This document shows positions 53,834-64,000 of a stretch of 64,000 nt of DNA, one piece after another. Positions within the stretch are counted from its first letter, which is position 1, and each line of letters starts with the position of its first letter. The stretch lies in the NCBI GenBank assembly GCA_033964015.1, contig CM066919.1:4864101-4928100 (forward strand), read 5' to 3'. Made by a program: the position numbers and the translations under genes. The notes beneath the pieces are model-generated. The model did no database searches. It saw only the letters and a program-made list of their open reading frames with translations, and was not told the DNA's origin. This DNA comes from Scolanthus callimorphus (lineage: Eukaryota > Cnidaria > Anthozoa > Actiniaria > Edwardsiidae).

Positions 53834-54602
53834 GATGGCGGGCGAAGGTGAATGTTTTGATTCGAAAAGCGAACTTGAAATCATCAAGCCTGGAATAAGC
53901 GTTATGCCGCCAGAACAGAGCTACCAAGCTTATCTGTCTACTTCTGATGTGCAGCAAGAAGGTATTTCTGCCAGCGCTGCTGTTTTTACGCGCGAGGAAA
54001 TTGAAGGAGGCGATGTTGAAGATGTGATTTTGGAAAGATCAAACCGCGCACGTGATGTTGGCGCTTTTGAAAATGAAGAAGTTCGAAAGGCCTGTTAAGC
54101 AAGGACGGGACACAACTTCGCTTGTAGAAGAGGTGGCAAAGTTACACAGGAAGAGGTCAAAGTTGAAAAGGAATTGGGGCAAACATCAGACAGCATAATG
54201 TGATCTAGATGTAGCAGAATTCTGAAAAGTGAAGATAAGGATGAATACATGGCATTAGTAAAGAGCAAATGCAGCAACATACAATTATTAAAGATGCTGT
54301 TGATGAAGATGGAAATGATGATGATGATGAAGGTGACAATGGTGGTACAAAGCGGATGGAGGGTGACAACACCATAAATGTTCTAGGACATGCTGGACCA
54401 TCCAATGAAAATGATGATGATGGTCATCAAGTTGATTATGGTGATCAAGATGATGATAGTGATGATGCCAACTGAAAAGCCATCCACTGGTGCCAATAGC
54501 TATTTAGAAGGGAAGGATATAGTTTACATTCAGAGAGAAGAATTAACATCAAAGATACACAATATTGAGAATTCAAATCTGCCAAGAACCCTTTGGTTTT
54601 AA
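53834..54602 (+). pseudogene. Duplicated TRMT2A exon 1, decayed
   Basis: From about 60 bp before the ATG to the donor (TTTTAAG|GTATGTAT), this matches the first exon at 18669-19489. Shared blocks include GECFDSKSELEI, PPEQSYQAYLS, VDEDGNDDDDEGDNGGT, INVLGHAGPSNEND and SNLPRT. The frame breaks around 54060-54090, with a stop at 54096-54098, and again later; about 100 bp of the middle is missing. The splice donor is kept, so it arose by DNA duplication, not from mRNA. None of exons 2-8 follow, so it cannot make a complete enzyme. Confidence 0.8.
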
Positions 54603-54699
54603 GGTATGTATAGTGAACTAATCAAATATAATCAATGGGTTCCAAAAATTAGCCATACCCCTCCTATCAAGGAACTCCAAGTTTTCCAAAATTGCTCTA

Positions 54700-54870
54700 T
54701 CCCTGTGGAAATTCCATCCTCCTATACAGCCCCTGTGGAAATTCCACATTCTCTTGTGCCCCCTGCCCTAAATTCTGGGTTAAAAAAGAAAGGCATTGTG
54801 GAAATTCCAGGACCAAAAACAATGACCCCTGTGGAAATTCCAGGGTCAAAAACAATGACCCTTATGGATA
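54700..54870. repeat. Short repeats of CCCCTGTGGAAATTCCA
   Basis: CCTGTGGAAATTCCA or close variants occur five times with irregular spacing, and GTCAAAAACAATGACCC twice. The left boundary TTCCAAAAATTAGCCATACC resembles the GTGTGGTTCCAG family, so it may be a diverged MITE interior. Confidence 0.55.
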
Positions 54871-55104
54871 TAAGATGGAACAACCCAATTTTGTAGTTTG
54901 ACAAATCAGGTCCCCTCATTAGGGCACACGCAATGTCCCCAACTGTCTATTGAATGGATTTCTTTTGAAGTAGCTTATATGTCCCAAAGCCAGTCCTTCC
55001 TCTTAGCTTGCTTTCAATATGGCAGCCACTCATCAAAAAGGGCAATGATGTCATAACCAGGCCATGCGTGACAGTCCCACCAATTAAGTAGCCCGAGGAT
55101 AAGG

Positions 55105-55427
55105 CATTCTTGAACCCAGAACTAATGGGCAATTCCAGAAAATATATGTACCCCGGGGACGGGCGGCATTTGGAAATTCTGAATGGGAGGGAGGGGGGAG
55201 GGGGGGGGGGGGGGGGGCAAAACTCTTGCTGCCCGTGGTGGGGGTACATATATTTTCTGGAATTGCCCAATCACCTCCTGAGGGAGGCTCTGGTGACATT
55301 GAGTGAGGCATGCGGGAGATTTGATAGAGAGCCGCTGAGAGAGTCAATTTTATGTGCATGCTCCAATGTTCAATATCAGTCAATCAGCAAAGGCCGCCGG
55401 ATGGATGTCCCCAGATCCTCCCTCGCC
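55105..55427. mobile_element. Mutator-like MITE copy 2, interrupted and truncated
   Basis: CATTCTTGAACCCAGAACT at the left, then GGCTCTGGTGACATTG, GAGATTTGATAGAGAGCC, CAATCAGCAAAGG and GGATGTCCCCAGA follow the element at 27148-27368. The right tip is lost in a C-run. A second element (55127-55268) sits inside its left arm. Confidence 0.75.
55127..55268. mobile_element. MITE, GGGCAATTCCAG family, TSD AAT, nested
   Basis: GGGCAATTCCAGAAAATATA at the left and TATATTTTCTGGAATTGCCC at the right, with AAT on both sides. A G-run of about 20 lies inside. It is inserted into the Mutator-like copy at 55105. Confidence 0.8.
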
Positions 55428-55911
55428 AAGTCCCCCCCCCCCCCTCCCACACACACACACACACCTAGATAGTTAGATAGATTTTTATTGGAACCGTGTA
55501 AAAATATTTACATTAGCATCTTGCAAACAATCTTGCTAACCCCCTCCCCCCTACTGTATGTAACTGTTATCTCCAAAACTCCTACAGACCTTAGAAACCG
55601 GACAGTACTTCAGCTTGCAAAACACAGGTTACCCAAAATGCAGTGATGATATATCCGCTTACTATCCTATTAATTCAGTAAATTCGCTGAATTATGGGTT
55701 CAGTTTCATAATTATTAATACTGTTGGTATTGCCTGAAATTGTGTGTACTGTCTGCAATCTCAGACTGAACATAGAGAGAAGGGGACTGGTGTTATTGAC
55801 CATAATGGCAGTATGGATCTAGTTACCTGTCTAAACAAATTTATTACATGTTGATTTTCAGCATCAGCATAGTTTGAAAAAGGAAAAATATCTTAGAGCT
55901 TTCCTTTGAAT

Positions 55912-56158
55912 GGGCAATTCCAGAAAATAAAGGTACCCCCCACGGGCGGCATTTGGAAATTCAATGGGAGGGGGGGGGGGGGGGGGGGCTAAGAGCTTGG
56001 AATTCTGATTGCAAGGGGGTTTTCGAAGCTGGATTTCTTTAACCTGCCCGGAATTTTATATGCATGGGGGGGAACCATTTTGGAAATTCTGGATGCATGG
56101 GGGGGTCAAAAACTAGTGCCGCCCGTGGGGACGGTACCTTTATTTTCTGGAATTGCCC
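55912..56158. mobile_element. MITE, GGGCAATTCCAG family, copy 2, TSD AAT
   Basis: GGGCAATTCCAGAAAATAAA at the left and TTTATTTTCTGGAATTGCCC at the right, with AAT on both sides. A G-run lies at 55968-55988; GGAAATTC and GAATTTC words lie inside. Its ends share TTCCAGAAAATA with the GTGTGGTTCCAG family. Confidence 0.8.
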
Positions 56159-57216
56159 AATATATCTTATAAGGTGATCTAAAAAGAATGGAAGAGCTGA
56201 CCAGACAGAGAAGCATCTTATTATAATTATACTGCAGTAAACCTGGATAAGGTCCGATTGGCACACACCACATTTCTATAGAACGCAAAGTGAATATCCA
56301 AAGTAGTATCTCGTCTCTTGTTGACTTGTAGGTTAAAGACAACGGTTTTACGCAACAACAACATCGTTTGTATCAAAAGCGTGTAATTTTTGGGAAGATT
56401 CTGAGAAAGATGCTTTCTATTTTTTTAAATGGTGCCGAAACCTTACCAAATTCTTATTGGCCGTTTTCACACTAGAGACGAACAAATCGTCTGGACGGAC
56501 AAATTAGCCGTATTCACACTAGAGACGGAAAGCTCGTCTGAGACGAGTTTTTCGTTGGGACAGAAAACTCGTCTTAGTGTGAAACCGGGACGAAAACGGA
56601 TTTTTGACGGGAAATGTAAGTGTGAAACCGGGACGAGAGGGATTTTTTACGGGAAATCGTCTGAATTCATATCAGACAGAAAACTCGTCAGACGAAAACC
56701 CGTCAGTGACGAGTTTTCCGTTAGTGTGAATACCGCTATTAGCTGTATTCACACTAGAGACGGAAAACTCGTCTGAGACAATTTCTCACCTTGAATATGG
56801 TTCCCTGTTCTTCTGTGATCACGCGAAACAATTTTTTTGAAGAAGAAGGTTTAGACAGATAACAAGCAAGTGTTTCTGAGTAGAATTGACATAAGGCGCG
56901 TGACGAACAAGTCGTCTAAATTTGTTCGTCTGTTTAGCCGTCTAGGAAAACGATTTTCAGAGAGACACGAATAAATCGACCAAAGTCCGACCTAAATTCA
57001 CACTAGACGTACAAAAGACAAACAATTCGTCAGACGATTTGTTCGTCTTCTAGTGTGAATTGGCCGTTTTCACACTAGAAGACGAAGAAATCGTCTAGAC
57101 GGACAAATCGTCTGACGATTTGTTCGTCTTTGTACGTCTAGTGTGAATTCAGGTCGGACTTTAGTCGATTTGTTCGTCTATACGAACAAGTTGTCTCTGA
57201 AAAATCGTCTTCCTAG

Positions 57217-57713
57217 ACGGCCCACAGGCAGACCAGACTAAATATCAGTGGATTGAGTATATTTGTGGTTGTATGATATCGTAAATAAAAAAAGTCTCTT
57301 CATAATGTCTCTTGTTTACTGTATTGGTGGAGGTGATGAAATTACTTGAAATCCGATGAAACTCTCATAATTCTCGATATGACTTACTTGCGTTGCCATT
57401 TGGGTGGGTTTTAGGTCCATTCCAGCGGGTTTCCCTTGTTTTCCTTTTCACCTCGATCCCATATATGGTAGTGGGGATCGAGGTGAAAAGGAAAACAAGG
57501 GAAAACCCACTGGAATGGACCTAAAACCCACCCAAATGGCAACGCAAGTAAGTCATATCGAGAATTATGAGAGTTTCATCGGATTTCAAGTAATTTCATC
57601 ACCTCCACCAAATACAGTAAACAAGAGACATTATGAAGAGACTTTATTTACGATATTTACAACCACAAATATACTCAATCCACTGATATTTAGTCTGGTC
57701 TGCCTGTGGACGG
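57217..57713. repeat. ~500-bp near-perfect palindrome
   Basis: The left arm (to 57460) and right arm (from 57474) pair over about 240 bp with only scattered differences, from CCACAGGCAGACCAGAC through GAGAGTTTCATCGGAT to CCTCGATCCC, around a loop of some 13 bp. A related single arm lies at 43860-44060. Confidence 0.9.
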
Positions 57714-57821
57714 CCAAACAGACGAACAAATTCAGACGATTTGTTCGTCTACAGACGATTTGTCCGTCCAGACGATTTGTTCGTCTCTAGTGTGAAAACA
57801 TGTCCTTCAAATTTTCCATAA

Positions 57822-58046
57822 AGCCTGGTGCACACTTGCGACATAACGACATAAGAAAAATGTCACGCGGACAAAATTTAGTGGTTTCAAGAAGTTGAAG
57901 TCGTCAAAAAATAACATAAGATTGCTTTGGTGAAGTAATCTAATGAAGATCCATGGAAAATATTGATTGTTTCAATTATTTTCCCGTACTTCTTTCGTTG
58001 CAACATAAGGTCCTTATGTCGTTATGTCGCTAGTGTGCACCAGGCT
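57822..58046. mobile_element. PIF/Harbinger-type MITE nested in the foldback complex, TSD TAA
   Basis: AGCCTGGTGCACACTTGCGA at the left and TCGCTAGTGTGCACCAGGCT at the right, with TAA on both sides. CATAACGACATAAG and CTTATGTCGTTATG continue the pairing. 225 bp. Confidence 0.8.
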
Positions 58047-58268
58047 TAAGCCATCGCTTCTTTTGCTTATTCCACTTCCACAAAAAAATCTAAAATTGTT
58101 CGTGTTTGTTCGTCTGGTGCGAATTTAGTCCGAACACATCGTCTTCGAACAAATCGTCTTCATAGACGGACAAATTTAGACTTGTTCGTCGTATTTGTTC
58201 GTCTCGTTTCACATGAGACGATTTGTTCGTCTTGAGACGGTTCGTCCATCTCTAGTGTGAAAACGGCT

Positions 58269-61200
58269 ATATGACTTAGAATTATCACGTACAAATAATA
58301 ATACATTCATTTTATAATCACTGAATGGGGAAGGGTGTGGTCTTAAAGCTAGAGCGGTTATATTTCCCCGAATTCCTTCAGTTCTTTATATGTATAATTG
58401 CTTTGTTTGATTTTTTGCTTTGATATGATCATTATTATCATGCTATTTGAAAGGTTTGCTAGAATTTTCTACTCTCCCTTACTGAGAATTCACTTTTTCG
58501 AGAAAATGTGCCACAAAATCTTTCCATTTATCCTTACTTTCGAGCTCAAAATGGGTAGTTATAACAGTTTGTGCTTGTAAATAACCCTTAAATCGCCAAT
58601 TTGATTTCATGAATCTTATGAACGTCTTGTTTTGCGAAAATGTTACTCCCCAAGAGTTCAATAGGTTATTAGATCGTTTTGTTGGTTGATTATAAAACCA
58701 CCCACATGTACAAATGACGCTAAAATATAAAATTGGGCATTTGAAAGGTTTCATGGAAACTTATTTAGAAGTGCCGACTTTAGAAATGACTGAAAATTCT
58801 GAGAGAATTTCCCCCTTTATGGAAAACCGACACTTCGTTGGCAATGCAATTTAATTATACTATTTAATATTAATAAGATATCAATAGGAAAGGGAAGAAA
58901 AATAACAGAGATTTTTTGACAAATGCTTATCGGAAATGAAGGTTAGTCAATCCGCTTTCACTGTGATACCATGCTGATAAATGAGATGCCTGAACTCACG
59001 GTCAACAATTGACAAAGCTGTTGCGTTTTTCATTTTCTTCAAAGCAGAACTTAAACCAACAATGTAAAATTTCCAGATTACGAGTATCAGGCAATAATAC
59101 CGTTATCTGATCTGTAGAATAACACCGATATGTTTAAGTATTTTGATATCTTTCAAGGTTTTATCAGCTTAGATTGGGCCGCTTGTTGCAATTATTCTTT
59201 GAAAGAAATTAAAAATACTAAATACAACAAATGGCGCTATCGCAGTTTATGTTATTGTTCGCTTATTATTACTGTAAGAAAACTTTAATTTTTTGTTGTA
59301 AGTAGAACTTGCTCTTTTGTGGACTAATTTTGCGCCATTTTTCGATCATTAGCTCAGTATATAAATGCCCTATTCTTGGGTATTTTATTCTCTTGAAGAG
59401 GGAAAAGTTTCTCGTGTTTTTCATTTGTCGAGAAATGTCATAAGAACTGAAAGTTAGGGAATATTTTTTCATCGCGAGAATTATCAAAGGTCAGTTGATT
59501 AATTTTGTTTTCACTATATCCTTAAAACAGATGAGATCTATTTATTTTTACTACAAGTGTATTTTTAGTCCCCTACAAATCTTATGAGAAATTTCGCTAG
59601 TTAAGATACACGCTTTGCTAAAATTCCTAAACAAATATGTTGAATTTGGCGTATAAAGATCCTATTGAATTGTGTGCCAAAAATTTCCCCACCCAAATCC
59701 TCCTTGTAAAAATTTTGCTAGTTGTTTTGGCAGGTGGAAGAGCTAGGAAACCTAATATATCATACCCAACCTTTTGGTTTTCATTGTGTGAGTCAGTATT
59801 TCTACGGCTGGGTTTACTTGTATCTATAGCAACATTTAAAACGCCTGTCCCTTGGCAAATGTCATTGGCCACTTTTACTCTAAAAATTGGCACGTTATAG
59901 AAGTAATTTCCCATGTTTTTTTACGCATTGCACTGTTCGCCTTTTTAATTTTCTTGCTGAACATCTTACCACTTCTTTATATCCGCCTTCCGGATTTTTC
60001 AACCTCTTCATTCTTTGATTGAAAATTCATGATTTTGGACTGAGTTTTTTGGAAACCACGCTTGCAGCGAGGATAACAAAATTCCCCGGGCATTCCGTCT
60101 GTAATTTACAGAGATTAATACAGTTAACGAAGTTAGTTTTGTGAGTTTGATCTCAGTTAAAACTGATTTCGATTTAATTTATAAGAACAAGCTTTCACTT
60201 CCTCATATTTTGAGGCAACAATGCGACGGTCTTCTACAAGGTTTCTGGACCAAACTACACAAAAAAAAATCACTTTCGAAGAATTTGAGAAAATTCGAGT
60301 TTTGACTGAAATTGAAATTCTTAAAGAAATGTTGTGCTTAGAAATAGGTAGTTACTAGACATAATAGTCGTGGTGGTACTGCAAAGTAATCCTAGTTTTC
60401 GAATGAATTCAACTAAAAGCTTTCGCGTCGTAATCGACACGACTTCAGTTGGTCTTTAATTAGAATAGTGCCAAGTAACCGTGATACTCTATTTGCCGTT
60501 GATTTGCTTGAAGTCATTCGCTGAATATTTGCACAATTTTTTTAGACCTCCCAGAAATTCCACTGCTTTTAGCTTCCGTTAATTTTATATTAAACCTGAA
60601 AAAAAAAAAAACGTTTTTGCTAACTTAATTCAATTACAATATATCTAAAATTTAAAAAATACAATTTTTATACTAAAATGTATTTTTACTCAAATTCGTT
60701 ATTACTGATTACTTTCTTACTCTATTTTAGTTTTTCTTACCACTAGAAAAAAACATTTAAGTTATTTAAGCTTGATATCTCGGTCCACTTTTAGTGTATT
60801 GAATTGATTCGCGTCAAGACAAAAGCGAAAATGAACAGTTTAAGTATTGATTGAGTGAGTGTTTTGTGAGAAGTTGCACCTTCCTCAAACTCTAAAAGTC
60901 AGGACAAAATCAATATAAAGGGCAGGTGGAATTGCTTCCGACTTTTCTTTCCCGTAGATAAAGCGTTAAAATTTCCCCATAAGAAAATATCTCACAATGA
61001 TACGAAACGCAGACATGGAAAAAGTTTATAATTACTAAATTGAATCAAATTTGCCTCAAAATTCGCATTTTCCTGGAAGCCAAACCCATAAAGTTTCGTC
61101 TGCTATTTTGTATTTTCTGATAGTGTTTGTTTAGCACACCGGCTAAGGTTTGCAGACTTAAGCTAAGATTTAATTTCAAGATATATGAACTCTCTTCGGC

Positions 61201-64000
61201 GAACCGCTAGTATAGGGGAACAAAAAGTAATAAACCTTTCGGAAAAGACGGAACACGAAGTTTGAGGATAACTAGAAATCTCTCCACTATGTTGTCTTAT
61301 TTCCCGGAACTTGCCAGAATCATTTAGTCCTAGCCCTTGTAGCGCCCCGTTTTAATCAAATATACCTTGCCTTCCCACAGCACTTCAAATTCGAATTCTC
61401 AAGAAATAACGTCCAACGAGTTAATTTATCTGATTCAATTTCGTGTTACTGCATTAGTACAATAAAATGACCTTAACATTTATTCTTTTCTGTTACAAAT
61501 GGGGTTTTAATCTTCCATAATTTTCATTAAGTATTTTGTCATGAATTCATTCTAACTGTTCTCGGTTTACTTTGCATACAAAAAGAGTGTGGCCGGGCTA
61601 TTGAACTGAAAAATGGGAAATCCGAAATCCCTCTTTGAGAAATCACCGAAGAGCGAAAAAGGGCCGAAGGAAATATTTCATTAAGCTCTCTCCAGTTTGC
61701 CCTTTAATTAATTGCAGTTGCCGGTTTATTGGTATTGTGCGCAAATTTTACTCCTAACATTAATATGATATGTACAGTTATCAGCTGACCGAAATTGCTA
61801 AATGAATTAACCGCTCACAAACGAAATTAAGCGCTATTGAGTAAACGTTGTGTATTTGTGAGGCAACTAAAATTACATAGCCTACGTCGTTATCACAATG
61901 AAAGAAGCCCATCGGCGCGACAACTTACCGGAAAACAGGGACGTTTGAGTTTTTATTGCTTTACAAGCGAAAGAATGAAATACCTTTAATACAGTTAATC
62001 GAAAGCTTGAACTTTATAAATCGGTGTTCATTTAGCGGCAGCGGTAGGATTAACGTGATAAATACGATGTGGAGAACCCCTCCGGCGTTGAAATCGTAAA
62101 CTATCTTTACTCTTCAGGCCGTTTGCCGTTTTGTTCATATTCCATTCTCTCGATGTAGAGAAGTTTTGACTGAGCAGTTCATGCCAGTAAGAACGCTTTG
62201 ACTCGAGACAAGCCCGTGAAAAGCTCTGTATTTCGTGTAGTGGGTTGAGTGTATTGAAAGGAGATTTTTCTAAGTAGAAGGCGTTTTGTTTCCGAGATAA
62301 TCCATTTTAATAAACTCACACGAGAAAGCGGTGGGAGGTTTGGGGCGTGTGTACTGTTGTATTTTTATCAAGCTGTCTTCCCTCGTATCTCGGCCTGGGA
62401 GCTCAAAAAACCAAACTCCAAAACAAAAACACTAAACAAAAACCCGCCCTGGGCCCAATTAATTTCTCTGATTGCTTAAAGCTGATTCGGAAACGAATGT
62501 AAACTGCAGGTTGTATGAAGGAAGGTCGATCTTTGTAAGAAGAGACCGAATAAGCACCTTGTGTTTTGAGAAGTAGAGGATATGTCACGAAAAAGATTCA
62601 GTACAGTTCTTTAATCTCGGGTCTAGAAAAACTAGATTTTTACAATGTATCACCATCTACTAATTGCACACAAGAAGGCATGCCTTGAATTTCAGGGATA
62701 TACATTTCACCACTATCAACTTTCGTCTCAATTTAGGTTTCAACACTGGGTTGTCTGAACCATGTATTTTCGACAATGAAATGTTTTCTTTATTCATTGA
62801 GTTTTTTCAGGTTAGGGCAGTGTATGCGTGTGAGTTTATTCGGTTAACAGTATTTGTCACTTGTGGCTCCATGCTAAGCTTTTCTCTCAGCAAGCCTCGG
62901 CATCATTGTTGTTTCCTTTTAACCTGTTCATTATTTCTAAATATTCGTTGGTGCGAACAATAGCGAGCTCGAAGTCTCCAGTAGCGCTGCACAACTCCGA
63001 CTTGGCTTCAATAGTCCACACGTTCAGCTACACTGAGACAACCTCAGCTGCTTAACACAGAAAGCTTAATCAACCGCCAAATTGACCGTAAATAAACTAG
63101 CAAAATAACTGAATTCAAACAGAGGCCGCTCGTGCCTTTCTGTGAAAAACCGTAACTGGAAACACTCGCGAGCAGCGTCTTGTATTTGCTCGTGCTCTCG
63201 AGAAAACACTGAAATGGGTTTCCCAGTAAATGGGACAAAACTCGAAAGGCGTCATAATGATTTTTCAATTGCTGTTTCCACAAGAACTTTACTACAACTA
63301 ATGGTGTAAAACTTGCAATTATCTCACATTGAGTTTGCTCAAATATGGCAAAAAACATTAGCTACCGGAAAATTATAGCACTTATTTCGACGTTTCACTT
63401 TTTGACTTGGTGTCTCAGAAAACCGCATTGTTACCTTAGTTACGATGAGTTTTTGCTTTCTTCTGACGTGAAATAATACAAATGCTTCAGAATGTTTCAA
63501 GATCAGAACCGTAATCGCACAGGCAGAGTGTGAAGCTGAAAAAGACAGTTTTTTCTTCGGTCTGTGTTGAATTTAAAATCGCTCCTACTGTATATGAATA
63601 AAGTGGAATATTTCCGTTAAAAAGATTGAATTCTTCAGACCAAACTGAGATCAAATTACAGCTCTGAAAGAAAGGACTTGCACATAAAGTCAGTTCTTGA
63701 TTCTATTACGTTCAAATACTACTCATTAAGTGACTTAAACAATCGTTCTTAAGAGCTGCACTGTGTATATGTGTAGAGATTTATGTTTAAAACTTTAGGA
63801 CGGGATTGACAAATTAGTACCATACACCAATTTCTCAACCACTTTTAGTTTTATGTTTCTTGCTGTGAGCCCGCTTTTCCTTCAAATACACAACGGACAT
63901 AAAATGCCGACTATAAAGCAACTGAAATAACCGTATGTATAACAAGCATTGTTTATTCAAACCCTCGCGCTTGGCTCGGAATCTGACAGCTTGTACGGTT
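58269..64000. other. No gene recognised (right part of window)
   Basis: About 5.7 kb of AT-rich sequence with no convincing exon, transposon end or tandem repeat. The 59637-59900 segment is open on both strands for about 90 codons, but neither translation is recognisable and no splice sites fit. Open frames at 62664-62963 and 63044-63358 also lack support. The lack of the repeat families so dense elsewhere is itself a contrast. Confidence 0.45.

Larger units (their letters stand above)
56459..58268. mobile_element. Foldback complex with GCCGTTTTCACACTAGAGACGA ends
   Basis: GGCCGTTTTCACACTAGAGA at 56459 pairs with TCTCTAGTGTGAAAACGGC at 58250-58268. Internal copies of the same end occur near 56510, 56750 and 57062 and inverted near 57798. 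Between them, GACGAACAAATCGTC-type words repeat in both orientations. It reads as several related elements inserted into or recombined with one another. Confidence 0.7.

Noticed and set aside
54606..54896. Frame with repeated VEIP residues
   Set aside because: It follows from the CCTGTGGAAATTCCA short repeat.
59637..59914. Segment open on both strands for about 90 codons
   Set aside because: Neither translation is recognisable, no splice signals or start context support it, and such lengths occur by chance in 64 kb.
62664..63358. Two frames of about 100 codons near the right edge
   Set aside because: Cys/Phe-rich, without domains, in AT-rich sequence; no neighbouring exon fits.

Overview
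This window is eukaryotic nuclear DNA, most likely from an anthozoan cnidarian and probably a stony coral. The grounds are AT-rich sequence, short coding exons separated by long GT-AG introns, a great density of small inverted-repeat transposons, and a multi-copy protein type that I remember from cnidarian gene sets. That identification comes from memory, not from a search. No bacterial operons, CRISPR arrays or recognisable RNA genes were seen.

Four host gene loci can be assembled from exons. (1) A TRMT2A-type tRNA (uracil-5-)-methyltransferase on the minus strand runs from 19489 to at least 2838. Eight exons join with matching phases and give an acidic N-terminus, an RRM and a linker; the catalytic domain would lie beyond the left edge. 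(2) Its 10.2-kb sixth intron holds an unrecognised first coding exon on the same strand (12081-12798). It also holds, on the opposite strand, a two-exon cnidarian-type gene (4507-7720) split by a 297-bp transposon. (3) A zinc-finger gene lies on the minus strand at 23427-27081, with a 159-bp two-finger tandem repeat and a 129-bp Thr/Lys/Pro linker repeat. (4) CLYBL, a mitochondrial citramalyl-CoA lyase, lies on the minus strand at 47230-53755 with six exons recognised. About 80 bp upstream of CLYBL, pointing the other way, is a decayed duplicate of the TRMT2A promoter and first exon (53834-54602). Many exons carry one-base frame breaks while their splice sites stay intact. This means either residual indel errors in the assembly or recent decay, and the sequence alone does not decide it.

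Most of the remaining DNA is mobile or repetitive. Retroelement relics include two non-LTR fragments (1520-1837 and 37690-39080), two Ty3/gypsy pol relics (20530-21330 and 39090-39750) and a Penelope-like fragment (23179-23391). DNA-transposon derivatives are abundant and many keep readable target-site duplications: TA, TTAA, TWA (PIF/Harbinger type), AWT, 5-bp next to CAGGGGC ends, 6-bp, 9-bp (Mutator type) and TAT next to CACTA ends. Several are nested, and the empty host site can be read exactly. The largest structures are a 3.8-kb foldback element with a second foldback element inside it (28685-32475) and a complex at 56459-58268 built around a near-perfect palindrome of about 500 bp. Long poly-G/poly-C tracts mark many of these elements. 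From 58269 to the right edge nothing could be supported.
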